Assembly (NCBI GenBank): GCA_027946365.1
Contig: JAPEUQ010000003.1
Location: forward strand, 3,534,001-3,598,000
Direction: 5' to 3'
Source of the DNA: Kalmusia sp. IMI 367209
Lineage: Eukaryota > Ascomycota > Dothideomycetes > Pleosporales > Didymosphaeriaceae
DNA: 64,000 nt
The stretch's first letter is position 1. Each line of letters opens with the position of its first letter. A program made the position numbers and the translations under genes. Below, piece after piece: positions 1-11,861 of the stretch. The notes under the pieces are model-generated. The model was not told where the DNA came from and searched no databases. It worked only from the letters and a program-made list of their open reading frames with translations.

Positions 1-221
1 CTGCTGACCTTTAATAATAACACTTCCACCGCGCAATTCACTTGCCCATTATCATCGCGCTCAGCGTACTGAGGCGACCTCTCGCGACCGGCGCATTTCA
101 CATACCTAAGACTCTTGGACGTCTCACATCCAGACGACTGCGCATTCTCCGGCGGCAAGACGCTTGCTGCCCCTAATCACCCTCTCTTTTCTGTTTACCC
201 CGACAGACACATAATTCCAAC

Positions 222-1468
222 ATGACTCTGAAATCTTTACACATGCCGTCAAAGCGACTTATTTTATCGTACATATTCGATTGGATAGTGATAATGTGAG
301 TCCACGTTCGGGTGATCGACCGCTATGCGTTGCGTCACATCCCCGCGAAACACGACGTTGACTGACTCTCGACAGTGGCATTGCTGCCGTAGGCGGAGGC
401 TGGAACTACATACATCCATTCAATCGGCCATTCTCTCCAGTGGACCTGAGCATATCCTTTCCTTTCGAACACCACGAAACTATTCCAACATGGCTGTTGA
501 TGGTCATCGCGCTCATTATCCCGGCAGGCGTCACTTTCCTAGTCTGCCTCATCTTTGTCCCAGGACCGACTGTAATGAGAGGAACCCCAAAGAGTCTCAT
601 CTGGAGGAGGAAGTTCTGGGAATGGAATACGGCTTGGATGGGTCTTGCTATGTCTCTTGCGACGTCGTTCATGATCACGCAGGGGATGAAGTTGCTCTTT
701 GGGAAGCCGCGACCGGACCTCCTTTCGAGATGCCAGCCTGATCTCGGGAGGATCAATGACTTTGCCGTCAATCCTGTCGCAGGGGGATATAATGAGATGT
801 GGGTCCTGGTGACGAGCGGCATATGCACAAACACCGACGACGACATCCTCCAAGACGGCTTCAAGTCTTTCCCCAGCGGCCACGCAAGCTTCTCCTGGGC
901 CGGCTTACTATACCTCACCCTTTTCTTAGCCTCCAAATTTTCCGTCGCTATACCCTTCTTGCCCTCCCGGCCCTTCAGCACCAATCCGGCCCATGCCTCC
1001 GCAACGGCCCGCTCAAATCTGAAGGACCGATCGATACTTCCTCTCAACGGAAAAGATTCCAATCTTTCCAGCTATGCAGACGACAGGGTAGTGCCGGATA
1101 GGTATCAAGCAGCGGCACCCCCGGTCTACTCTCTTATTTTGATTCTCGTCCCCATCGGCACCGCCATCTACGTATGCAGCACCCGCTTCACCGACTATCG
1201 CCACTTCGGGTTCGACCTCATCTTCGGCAGCTTGATCGGCATCACAACATCCTGGTTCAGCTTCCGCTGGTATCATCTTCCCATCACGCGTGGTGCCGGC
1301 TGGTCGTGGGGACCGAGGAGCTATAAGAGGTCTTGGGGGATTGGCGTGGGCGTGGGGTCATATGTGGGCACGGAGGGATGGAGTCATCACGGGAAGAGTG
1401 AAACCGCGCCGACCAATGGTCCTGCTGGGCCGGTTGTGGAGAGAATGGGCGGCGACAACGTTGTTTGA
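222..1468 (+). CDS. PAP2-family lipid phosphate phosphatase
   Basis: Membrane lipid phosphate phosphatase of the DPP1/LPP type, which dephosphorylates phosphatidic acid or diacylglycerol pyrophosphate. Two exons, 222-295 and 376-1468, give 388 aa. The split codon restores a continuous first membrane segment leading to the sequence GWNYIHPFNRPFSP. All three phosphatase motifs are visible: KLLFGKPRP near residues 130-138, PSGH near 191-194 and R-x5-H (RFTDYRH) near 295-301. Several hydrophobic segments lie between them. A Ser/Pro-rich loop of about 50 residues separates motifs 2 and 3. A second in-frame ATG at 243 could be the real start. The family call is firm; the substrate is inferred. Confidence 0.88.
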
Positions 1469-1904
1469 TGTGATACCCAATTCTGGTTTCTAAGCGTGAT
1501 AATTCGGCGTTCTGTGGCTTAAGTTATGTGGTCAGAGAACACACACACATATATGTACATATTGCATGGACTTCGCGCGAAGTTATCTTTGGCAAAAGTT
1601 ACGCTTTTTTAGTTGTACTTTTGCTGCCCAATTTGAATATCGTAATCTACAGCACTCTTCGCGTGGTTGGCTTTCCTAGATGACCGGATTGTCTATTGGT
1701 TTGTAGTGATTTGTAGTCTAGTTTCGCCAATATCAAAAACAGAAAAAGACTCGCCATCAAGCTTTCACATAGTGAACCTCCCTGCGCGCGCATCATTCCC
1801 CGTGGTCCGTGCACCCGTTGCCTCGTCCTCTTCCCGCTCTCCAAAACCCCAAAGCACGTCTCCACCCAACCCACCACCCACTTCTCCCTCCACCTCCTCT
1901 AAAC
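1469..1904. other. Intergenic, no gene seen
   Basis: 3' flank of the PAP2 gene and the short leader of the WBP4-like gene. The last part, from about 1790, is C-rich and pyrimidine-rich up to the ATG at 1905, as is common in fungal 5' leaders. I see no other gene. Confidence 0.5.
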
Positions 1905-2739
1905 ATGGCAGAATACTGGAAATCCACGCCAAAATACTGGTGCAAGTTCTGCCGCGACTACATCAAAGACACCAAGTTCGAGCGCCAACAACACGAAGCG
2001 ACCGGCCGGCACCAGTCCAACATCCAGCGCTCGCTCAAGGGCCTGCACCGCGAGCAGGCGGCCACAGAGCGGCAGAAGCAGCGCGCGAAGGATGAGGTTG
2101 CACGGCTGAACGGGTTGGTGCCGTCGTCATCGGCTGCGGGCGCCGCGGCGCCGTCGCGAAGCCCACGTTTGCGAGGTCCGAGGAGAAGAAGGCGACGCTG
2201 CAGGATAGGAAGAAGCAATGGAGCAGCTTGCTGCTATGGGGATTGCGGTGCCGGACGAGGCGAGGGGGTATGGCGTTGAAAGGGAGTGAGCGTGGTTAGC
2301 GAGAAGGTTGTTGGGGAGGTTGGGGATGATGGCGAGTTCAGGGCGTTGAATAAGGGGGTGAGGAAGAGGGTGGTGGATGAGGAGGAGGTGGAGAGGGAGG
2401 CCGCGGGAGAGATGATTACGAGGAGGAAGGGGTGGGGGCAGACGTATAAGACGTTGGGGGAAGGGTGGGGAAGAGGATGACGATGTGGAGGCTCTGTTTA
2501 AGAGAAGGAAGGTCGAAGTTAAGGAGGAGGAGGATGGGACGGAGGTCAAGAATGACGTAAAAGTCGAAGAGGAAGTGAAAGCGGAGGAGGAATCGAGAGG
2601 ACTGGGGGATATACCGACTAAAGAGGAGGCTGCGGCGAAGGCGGAGTCGAAGAATGCGCCTGTGGATGCGCTGGCGAAGGTGGAAGAGGCTCCTGCGCCG
2701 GCGGTAGTGTTCAAAAAGAGGAAGAAGATCGCGAAGTGA
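1905..2739 (+). pseudogene. WBP4-like U1-type zinc-finger protein, frameshifted
   Basis: Resembles fungal WW-domain-binding protein 4-like splicing factors. The N-terminus has a U1-C/matrin-type C2H2 finger (WCKFC, then H-x5-H within HEATGRH). Downstream blocks are family-like but lie in different frames: about 1905-2155 in frame 0, 2159-2217 (KPTFARSEEKKATLQDRKKQ) in frame 2, 2218-2286 (MEQLAAMGIAVPDEARGYG) in frame 1, 2286 to about 2470 (ALNKGVRKR and KGWGQTYK) in frame 0, and 2473-2739 (an acidic, Lys/Glu-rich tail) in frame 1. No GT-AG introns explain these changes because the conserved text is nearly contiguous. It is either a young pseudogene or contains assembly indels; neighbouring long genes are intact. 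The stop at 2737-2739 closes the last block. Confidence 0.6.
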
Positions 2740-3339
2740 ATGGCTTCGTGAACGTTCGCATACACATCCTACCTTACCACCCTACGCATAACACTGTAGT
2801 GCACGAGAAACTCAAACTCCGAACAAGTCACGGACAAGTTCCGGACACGAAGAGGAACTATACGCGTTACGCGTCAAGGTGTACACCAGAAGTGTATATG
2901 CTATAGAATCCAGATGATTTATGACTTGGCCTTCAAAGGTCAATCATCTCACACCATCAGCTTGTGAGGCTGTCTAATAGTAGTGGAATCTTCAGTAGAA
3001 AGGCACGGCTATCAAGCTTAGTGTTATATAGAGCTGTTAATCAAGATGAACATCATCCAGCATGCGTTGTGTTGCTTTCCACTCTCAGCGCCTGTTTGTC
3101 GTGAGGCTTGAAATACTTGGGCGCAGGGATCGCCGCTTAAGCCTACAACGGATGAACACCCTGGTCAGCCTTGCAACTCGGAACCTCGCCAAGTCGGCGC
3201 GTCCAACGACCGCCGCGACTCAACTGCAGACACGAAGGCACGACTGCAGCGTCCCCCCTCTCCTGCTTATTATCGATATAACCACTTCTCCATGGTTGCG
3301 CTATAGCATGCACACTCTCGCTCTCTCATCTACGCAACC
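2740..3339. other. Intergenic region upstream of hir1
   Basis: Contains the 3' flank of the WBP4-like gene and the hir1 promoter. A short open frame at 3062-3367 runs into the first hir1 exon in another frame and has no recognisable content. No other gene is seen. Confidence 0.5.
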
Positions 3340-6300
3340 ATGCATCTCATTAAGCCACAGTGGTTAAACCATCCAGGTACGTCCACCTCCGCCCGCATTA
3401 GCAGCTCTAACATTTCTCGACGCGCACAACACGCTCACTGACTTCTCTGCACACTTCTAGGCGACCTCAAAGACTTCGAAGTATACAGCTGCCACGTTTC
3501 GCCCGATGGTTCGCGTTTAGTGACCGCCGCCGGAGGTTCGTTCTCTCACGCCATGCAAACGCTCCCACAGAGCTCGCACGCACTGCGCCGCCTTACGACG
3601 TCTGACTGACAACTTGGTTGCAGATGGTTACGTACGTATATGGTCGATCGAAGCTATCCTCAACTCGAAAGATCCCAACTACACGAAGCCCAAGCAATTG
3701 GCCGCCGTAAATCACCATTCAGGCACCATCCACACGGTCCGCTTCTCTTCCAATGGCAAATACCTCGCGTCCGGCGCGGACGACAAGATTGTATGCGTGT
3801 ATGCGCTCGATCCTAACGCGCCGGCGCATGTCGCATTCGGTGGGTTCAGGTGGCACAAGCTGCAGATTGGGCGGCAACTGACGCGCCCGTCTAGGTTCAA
3901 ACGAAGTGGCGCCCGTCGAGAATTGGAGGGTCCTCCGCCGCCTCATAGGTCACGACAACGATGTACAGGACCTCGGTTGGTCGCAGGATTCATCGATTCT
4001 GGTGTCGGTGGGGCTGGACTCAAAGGTTGTGGTGTGGTCTGGGTTCACGTTTGAGAAACTGAAGACACTGTCAAATCACCAGAGTCATGTCAAGGGTATC
4101 ACTTTCGATCCGGCGAACAAATACTTTGCGACCGCCAGCGACGACCGATCCATCAAGATCTTCCGGTTTAACTCACCGTCTCCGAATTCTACCGCACAAG
4201 ACCAAGTTAACAACTTCACGCTCGACACTACCATAAGTGTTCCCTTCCAAACCTCGCCGCTTACGACGTATTTCCGCCGCTGCTCGTGGTCACCAGACGG
4301 TGCACACATCGCGGCTTCGAACGCCACCAACGGGCCGGTCAGCTCGATCGCAATTCTAAGCCGAGGCCAATGGGATGGTGATATCAATTTAGTGGGCCAC
4401 GAAGGGCCTGTGGAGGTGTGCGCGTTCTCACCCAGGATGTTTTACCGAGATCCTCCTACTATCGATACCGATTCGAACTCCCACCATAGTAATCAAACCA
4501 GTGTAACGGTGGTTGCGTGCGCAGGCCAAGACAAAACGCTCAGTGTTTGGAACACAAGCTTCCCGCGGCCGTTCATTGTCACACAACAGTTGGCTTCGAA
4601 GTCTATTTCTGATCTTGCGTGGGCGCCGAGTGGAGAAATGTTGTTCGTGACGAGTCTCGATGGTAGCATTGTTACGCTTGCGTTCGAGCCTGAAGAACTA
4701 GGGTATCCAGCTTCACTGCTTGAGAATGAGAAGTCGCTGTCGAAGTATGGGTCTGGCAGGAGGACTGGAATTATTGAAGGCACAGATGCACTCCTCTTGG
4801 AAGAGAGTAGCAAGAGCGATGAATTGAAGGGTGTGCAGGGTAGAATGGGTGCTCTTATGGGCGACGGCGGTGCAGTTCAACCTCCCATCACCAACGGCAT
4901 CAGCACATTACCGCCAAGCACTTCACTCACAAACGGCTCATCCTCAGCGCAACCACCAGCTCCGGCCGAACCTCCACCTGACCAACGAGTCGAAAAGCTC
5001 AAGCAGCGAGTAACAGTGACTAAAGATGGTAAGAAGCGCATAGCCCCCATGCTTGTATCGTCTTCATCTGGCATTGGACAATCATCACTTCCACAAACAC
5101 AGCTCATCTCAGCAAACACCACGGCGGGTGGCAGGAGTGACAATCCGCACAACATCCTCGATCTTTCGAAACCGTACGATGGCTATCCAAAGGGGGGTTT
5201 GGCTTCCATGCTCATTGGCAACAAAAGGAAGTTTGCAGAGATCGAGGGCGATGAGGATCGCCAGATGGAAAAGCGTCTCGCGGCCTCTGTTCGACCCGGT
5301 GGAGCGGCTGTTGTTTTGAACAGCGAGAACGGACTCGTACCGCCAGCTGCTGCTGCTGGTAAAACAAACGACCAGGAAGTGCCGAAGACGTTGCGCCCCG
5401 CCATCATAAATCCTGCGCTCAGTATCAGTCAAGTACGAATGGCTGTACCGAAATTGAGGAGTATCATCGTCCGGACCATGGACGGCAGCGAACCGGCTCA
5501 GGCAAACGGTACAAAACCCGATACAGACACGGTAATACTAGAAGCTAGGAACGCCACGGGCCCCTCACGAACAGGACGAGCGGCAGACCACGATCCAGCT
5601 AGGATCACCTGCTCGCGTAAAGGACAGTCCCTGTGGCAAGACTTCCTCCCCAAATCCGTTCTTCTCATGACAGGTAACACCAACTTTTTCGCCGCCGCCT
5701 GCGAAGACGGCTCCATCTACACCTGGTCCCCCGCCGGTCGAAGAACCCTCAACGCTATGGTAATCGAAGCTCAACCCGTCATCATGGACTGTCGTGGTTG
5801 GTGGCTTCTCGCCGCCACCGCAGTCGGCATGTGCTACGTCTGGAACCTAAAGACCATGTCTTCGCCCCATCCACCCATCTCCCTCGCACCCATCCTCGAC
5901 ATTGCCGCCCACGCTCAAGGCCCGCACCTTACCAGATCCCCCGGCATCATTTTCGCACGATTGAATACTGAAGGCCGTGTCATCGTCGCACTGTCCAACG
6001 GTGATGGCTACACTTATTCGCCTTCCATGTTCGTCTGGCAGCGCATCTCAGAGCCCTGGTGGGCAGTCGGTAGCCAGTACTGGAACACGACCGACTCGTC
6101 CGTCGGCAACGTGACTTCAAAATCTGCCTCAAACGCGTTATCCGACAAAGAAAAAGAAGACGCGGTGTCGGTCGAGAATGTGTCTGCAGGCATTATTCCG
6201 ATGCTAGAGCGCAATACAACGAACCAATTTTTGTTGACGGGCCGAGCGTTTTTCACGCAGCGGCTTGTTAAGGCGCTTATCTCTGCGGAGGGCTACGAGA

Positions 6301-6724
6301 GCTTCGAGAGTTGTACGAGCGTAGCACATTTGGAGAATCGCGTCGCGGCTGCGAGGGCGCTAGGGGCTAAGGAGGAATTCAAAATTTATCTGTCTATGTA
6401 CGTGAAGCGCATCGGGGCTGAGGGGCTCAAAGGCAAAATCGAAGAGCTGCTTCGGAGCCTTTCGGGGGATTTGCTCGAGGAGGACGAGGAAGGTGCGTCT
6501 GCGTCCACGGACAAAGAAATCTGTGGGTGGAAGAGAGAGGAGCTGTTGAGGGAGGCAGTGGTTATTCTTGGTAAGTCGCTCTCGACGTTCGTCTTGGTGA
6601 AGTACGGTCTGCTAACGAGGCAAAAGGCAAGTACCGCGAGATTCAACGCATTACGGTGCCGTATGCGCGCTTTCTCGGCGTCGTCGGCGAGAAGGGAGAT
6701 ACGGTTATGAGTGGCGATGTGTAG
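3340..6724 (+). CDS. hir1: HIR complex histone chaperone subunit Hir1/HIRA
   Basis: WD-repeat subunit of the HIR (HIRA) H3-H4 chaperone, acting in nucleosome assembly and transcriptional repression in the nucleus. Five exons: 3340-3376, 3461-3535, 3624-3839, 3895-6570 and 6627-6724, predicting 1033 aa. Splicing is supported by phase and by HIRA text running across junctions: MHLIKPQWL, then DFEVYSCHVSPDGSRLVTAAGDGYVRIWS, split here at the exon 2/3 boundary. The N-terminal third carries WD40 repeats (for example GKYLASGADDK and ILVSVGLDSKVVVWSG). The middle is a Ser/Pro-rich linker with a HIRA B-like segment (QRVTVTKDGKKRIAPMLVS). The C-terminal half is the Hir domain, ending GKYREIQRITVPYARFLG. 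The last intron starts GTAAGT at 6571; reading through it would give a wrong tail. Confidence 0.93.
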
Positions 6725-8350
6725 TGGGATAGATACCCCAAATGGTCGAGGGAGTACGGGCGTTTTTGAGGATTTGTTTGGGCATGCCCTGACGTGCGTT
6801 AAAAGCATTTGGTTATGCATGTAGTCTTGTATTTCTAGGTTGGGTGGCGCATTGTTCCGATACATTGGGGTTGTTAAGATGGGAGTGATGCAGGCGCTAA
6901 CCTGCATGGTACGTACATGTAGGTCGCAGAGAGGATTCGTATGTATAATCCTAGGAGAGGGGGGGCCGCTGGAACAGAATTGAGTCTGATGACTTGATTG
7001 GCCCAACCTACGGTGTTCTTGCGAGTTGTGTGTCTGCGATCAATAGTGGCTAAGTTGGGTCTATCACGCCCAGAACAAATTCGAATCTGAGCGGATCTAT
7101 CGTATGTGGTCTAACGCGCAACTCCGCTAATAGGTTTGGCGGCAGCAAGTCTAACAAGACGTCGTATCCTCATTTCGACGGGGGGTTAAGAGTGTAGGGA
7201 AATGATATGCACTGTCGTGATTAGCTACCTATATATGCAGCCCCACGAAGTTGGATTTCTATCATCCTTACAATACACTTGTTACCATGAATCTTATTAG
7301 CAATTACGCATGGGTATGTTAGAACTAGAAGGAAAAATACACCTATCGAATAGTGTGGTTGTCGATGTTATGTGTCAGCAAAGCGTAACGCTTACTAACG
7401 ACGGTTTTATGAAGGCATTTTGCGACTATAGCGTGATTATATCGGTACGCGAGCCGTAGCATGAGCTTCAGCAGGGCAACGCTAGCGTACGCCGAGACCT
7501 ATAAAGTTAAAATGTAATCGTAACTTCGGTCGTACACATGCACACCGATCGAGTAGTGATGCTGGGAGAAAAGTCGCGTCGTGACTCGTCCGGAAATAAC
7601 GGTTTGAAGAGAAAGTCAACGGTTTTAGAAGAAGGCAAGGCACCTAGGCAAGTAAGACACTGGCATCTTTAGGCTGATCCTGAATGCGCACGTTAGGCTT
7701 CTACCCTACCTAGGAGTTTTGAAGGCATCGACATCCCAGCACTCAAGGTTGACTGTCTTGAGATCTTACTTCGGTCACTTTGGGCAGCCTTGCAGAGGCA
7801 TAGTATGAACCACTGTACACCATTCACGAGTCTATCAACGCTCCATATATCTGGAAAATGCCTTTGATCATGATGGTAAACATATTTCGGTACTTGGATC
7901 TCCGAACGTTATCGAGTATGTTATCGGTGTGCACGCGAGGCTGCGCATCGGTAAACAACCCTGCTTCTTGCAGCTTCACTTCTGGGTCGCTCCTCTCCTA
8001 CGCGCTGTGAAAACCACGAAATGCCTTTACCATATGGGAGCAAAAGAAGCTTCGAAATGTTATGCTTCGTTGGGCCATGAATGACTTGATACACTACCTC
8101 CAGGGCTTGATTCATCTTACTTTCTCGGAATACTGTGATGAGGAGTAATGTTCAGCCGTGTGGTGGCTGAGAACCCAGAGACGGCTAAATCATACTGCTG
8201 TATACCTCACCAATCATTTCTTTGAGCCCGGACACGACAACGTATAGCAGCGCAGCCTTGTAGCCTGCTCACGCCGATCAACATGCCTTATATACTACGC
8301 AGAACACCTGTACATTGGGATTCAACAATCTTCGTTTTCCAAACATCAAG
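6725..8350. other. Intergenic, possible very small transcript
   Basis: No long coding frame. A TATATATG element at about 7230 lies roughly 55 bp before an ATG at 7287 that opens a 9-codon frame running into GTATGT, which resembles a 5' splice donor. I could not find a convincing downstream exon. A 64-codon minus-strand frame at 7921-8115 has no recognisable features. Confidence 0.35.
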
Positions 8351-10621
8351 ATGAGTGTACCTCGCTTGAACATACGGCTTCGCTCGAAACCTTCCGGTAC
8401 CCAGTTTCGCTCGGCATTTCTGCACTCCATAGGACTAGGAGCAGTCAACAATCTGATCAGCCGCATCAAAGGCTATCGCAATCGCTCTGAGCCAAAGAAG
8501 CTGATCGTTCGAAAATCGTTCATGATTGCTCTACAACGGTGTGGGGTGCATCTACTTCCGTGTGCTATATCGATCGTCATTATCTCAATCAACATCCGAG
8601 GATACTTCATAGGATTCGAGCTTGCCGGTTTCCCGGGCCAGACATCAGTGAGCATGGCAATGCTCCAGGTCGCAGCTAAAGTCCAGGAACTGCTTATTGT
8701 AGCTAGTCTTACAACAGTGGTCGCACACAAAGTTCGTTACGACTTGATCAAAGGGTTCGGAGTTCCCTTCGGGCTCGTCGGAGCAAGCTCGCTTTTCACT
8801 CAATTGAGCTTCTTCTGGTCATCAACATTCTTTGGGTCTTTCACGCGAGATTTCAGATTCAACGCAGTCCTCATACTCTTAGTTTTAGTATCAGGTTTCA
8901 TTGCTGCGACAGCTGGTCCGGCAATTGCTATTCTTATCATTCCTCGAGAACAGACGTGGTCAGCCGGAGGCTCTTCCTACTTCGTAAATGGAACATACGA
9001 AGAATTGTGGCCTAGTCAGATTGGCCTTGAACACTATATGCCCGCTGCGAACGTCAACAAGTCCATCGCCAATTGTGCGGACAGCAACGCCTTCAATAAT
9101 GCTCTCTGTCCAGCAGGAGGGTATTTGGCTCTTCTACATCGATTCAACTCAGGAGCTTATCACCTCTATTCCTCAAGCACGAAGGACTCAACATACTCAC
9201 CCATGCAAGTATTGGGATCTGGTCAAGGTATCCTGATATACAGCCCATCCGGCCAGGTAGACCCATACACAATGACTTCGTCGATTCGAGACACTTTAGC
9301 GCTTGAGTCATCTGCCATTGCCGTGCATGGCCCGTCATCTTGGGTAGCTAGAACTTTAGGAGATACATGGGTAGACGCCGCCCACACAATCACCCATAAT
9401 GATCCCCCAGTGTCTCGTTACAGATATTACCGCACAATGAAATCTATCATTGAGACCTCAGTTCCTGCGGTACGAGTTGTCTGTAGTTCACCTCAACCTC
9501 TTAACACCAGCCAACACGAATTAAACTTACCGTGGGTACCAGACTTCGAGCCTGCATTTGCCGTTAATCCTCATCATGGCTCTTTAACTAAAGAGCATGG
9601 TTATATGAAAGCGTTGCGCGCTATGGACATTAGCAACAGCACCTTGAACAGTATGTCTTGGTCCCAACATACAAGAATTCATCGAGCAGACCTTTCGGGC
9701 CAATCCTGGACAAACTCTACGACTGGTGCCATCATAGAATATCCCTGGACGAGTAATAGCTCGCGAAATGTATCCGGCTGTGTGGTGGATGCTCAGTGGG
9801 CGAAAGGCAAAGTGTTTTACCAATATACCACGGCTATACAACCAGCAATAAATTCCATGATGCATCGCACAACGGATGACAATTTTCATAATGACATGTT
9901 CCGGGTGAAGCCTGATAATCAATGGCGCCGCATAAGAATCTCAGAGGACCTCTTCGACGCTGTCATGTTCCCGGGCGCTTTTGCGATACCATCGAACTTC
10001 CAGACCTACAATGCAACAGAAACAAAGAGTCTGATAGAATCATTCAATTGGAATCAGGAATGGATCTCCGAACCTGGGCTACCCAGGACCGAGCAGATGA
10101 TCGCAGCTGTGTTTGCTGACGCTTTAGCCAGGGCGGGAAGCTGGCGGACCGCGGAAGCCAAAGTAACTCGTAGACCAAATTGGGTGATGGCTATTCTCAC
10201 AGGCGATGGAGCATTTGACGAATCATTCGGATCTCTAAATTCACACACAGCAATACGAATGAACCAAGAAGTTACTGGCTACGCGTTTAAGTTGAATTCC
10301 GTAACGGACTATATGGCCCTGGTCGTGGTCTTCGCTCACCTCGTCATTGCGACTGGCCATACCATCTTAATGTTGAAGACAAGGCGCAGTTCGGCATGCT
10401 GGGATTCTTTTCCAGAGCTTCTGGCCCTTGCGATGCAATCACTTCCGTCTCCAAAAGCGCTCAAAAACACGGCGACAGGAATCTTCACGACCAGAGTCTT
10501 CGGTCAAAATACTAGGATCCGAGTCTCCACGAATGACAGTGAGCACGTGGAGTTGGCACTCGATGCAGACGACAGGACCAAGACGTTGCTGCCGCCAGAT
10601 GATCGGATGGAATACGGATAA
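8351..10621 (+). CDS. Uncharacterised fungal multispan membrane protein
   Basis: Single-exon protein of 756 aa from the ATG at 8351. Hydrophobic segments occur near the N-terminus (ISIVIISINIRGYFIGF, then around QELLIVASLTTVVAH, then FNAVLILLVLVSGFIAATAG). A polar stretch of about 430 residues follows, with many N-x-S/T sites, consistent with a lumenal or extracellular location. One last membrane segment (MALVVVFAHLVIATGHTILML) precedes a short charged tail. The layout, short N-terminal membrane bundle plus large glycosylated ectodomain, matches fungus-specific hypothetical proteins common in Dothideomycetes and Sordariomycetes. I recognise no catalytic motif and assign no function. It sits alone between long AT-rich gaps. 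Confidence 0.7.
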   Translation: MSVPRLNIRLRSKPSGTQFRSAFLHSIGLGAVNNLISRIKGYRNRSEPKKLIVRKSFMIALQRCGVHLLPCAISIVIISINIRGYFIGFELAGFPGQTSVSMAMLQVAAKVQELLIVASLTTVVAHKVRYDLIKGFGVPFGLVGASSLFTQLSFFWSSTFFGSFTRDFRFNAVLILLVLVSGFIAATAGPAIAILIIPREQTWSAGGSSYFVNGTYEELWPSQIGLEHYMPAANVNKSIANCADSNAFNNALCPAGGYLALLHRFNSGAYHLYSSSTKDSTYSPMQVLGSGQGILIYSPSGQVDPYTMTSSIRDTLALESSAIAVHGPSSWVARTLGDTWVDAAHTITHNDPPVSRYRYYRTMKSIIETSVPAVRVVCSSPQPLNTSQHELNLPWVPDFEPAFAVNPHHGSLTKEHGYMKALRAMDISNSTLNSMSWSQHTRIHRADLSGQSWTNSTTGAIIEYPWTSNSSRNVSGCVVDAQWAKGKVFYQYTTAIQPAINSMMHRTTDDNFHNDMFRVKPDNQWRRIRISEDLFDAVMFPGAFAIPSNFQTYNATETKSLIESFNWNQEWISEPGLPRTEQMIAAVFADALARAGSWRTAEAKVTRRPNWVMAILTGDGAFDESFGSLNSHTAIRMNQEVTGYAFKLNSVTDYMALVVVFAHLVIATGHTILMLKTRRSSACWDSFPELLALAMQSLPSPKALKNTATGIFTTRVFGQNTRIRVSTNDSEHVELALDADDRTKTLLPPDDRMEYG

Positions 10622-11861
10622 AAATGAGTTGGACAACCGGTCTTTACAGCCAGGTTCAGAGTGAGGTTTATATACTTGGTTTAGTGATTAGTCACCTCGA
10701 TCCCAGGTCTCGATGCTTCCCAGCCGAGTTGCTCTGACAAACTTTACGGTTTCAATTTTTGATTTTTGATTATCGAAAACAGATTCTCAGTTTTCTAGAA
10801 AGAGGAAGACTTGTCCTATCAGCATCTCGGTGTTGAGTGTCCATACGCTGGAGTTAAGCTATGCTCAGTTGGCTGCGCCTCTCTACTATTGGCCTGCTGC
10901 GACCTGATTTCAAATAGTACTGATTGAGAATACCCGCTAATAGCTCGGATGCCAATAGATTATAGTATATGCCTAGCTCCCAGAGTAGGAATCTGTAAGT
11001 CTATTATACTGGATTCGCTTCACCGATTGCTCGCCTGTTAGTTGTTCTGCTATGCCCGGTGGATAGGCTTTCCCAGGTTAATTTAGGCGTTAGTTAAGTA
11101 GGACATCTATTAAGGTGCTCTATATAAGTCATTCTATATATAAAAAAATTTATACACATGTCCTAGTAGTCAAGGACTATATGTATTTTAGAAGATAGTA
11201 CACAAAAAAGATAGTACTTAACACCTTCTACTATTTAAACTTTGAAGGCATATCAAAAGGGAACGATAGTAAAGGGATTATATTTTTACTAAGCTTGTTA
11301 GATTATTAGATTGTGCACCACGGCTAAGAATAATCGTGTAGCCATTTTCTAATAAGGCTAGGTATGCGAATAGTGGAAGGAAGACTCGATCATACGAGAC
11401 GTAATAGTAAACATTAGTTCTACCATATATGACTCTTCTACTGAATTCTTATAAATTCAGCCGTAGAGTTTTGAGAGCCTCTACCCGGGGAATTGCTTCC
11501 AAGATGCTGGTAAATGGACACGCATGGATGATTAGTCTGCTGGTAACTTTAAATCAGGTCCTTCTTAATATGAATATAATCATTACAAGTATGGTAAATC
11601 TCTCCGAATGAGACGTTATAGTGAGGGCAGCTTAGTGCTGTTGTAAACCAGCAAGACATATTCCTTCGAACGCCTTCACCGTCACCTCGATCGGGACCAC
11701 ACGTGGTTGTATGTTTCAAGGTCTGTGCACTCGAGACTTCTTGGATATGAAAATTGTCGGCACACTTGTGCAACTCCCTTCCCAGTTGCATATTTTCTCT
11801 ACTGAGGCCTCAACTGAGGTGAATATCTTATCTCTGGAGAGTCATCATACAGTCACGCATC
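10622..11861. other. AT-rich gene-poor stretch
   Basis: Rich in TA dinucleotides and short A/T runs, especially 10900-11450 (for example TATATATAAAAAAATTTATA near 11137). This is the look of a RIP-decayed or neutrally decayed repeat. No open frame has a recognisable product. The last 100 bp is the leader of the F-box-like gene. Confidence 0.5.

Noticed and set aside
406..1276. Minus-strand open frames opposite the PAP2 gene
   Set aside because: They are antisense shadows of a gene with all PAP2 motifs on the plus strand.
2127..2765. 212-codon Ser/Thr-rich minus-strand frame opposite the WBP4-like gene
   Set aside because: The plus strand carries conserved family blocks; the antisense frame is low-complexity from the same AGG-rich tract.
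6725..8350. tRNA, snoRNA or CRISPR-like arrays in the gene-poor regions
   Set aside because: Scanning for B-box-like GGTTCGA motifs and for spaced direct repeats by eye gave nothing convincing; a covariance-model search would be decisive.
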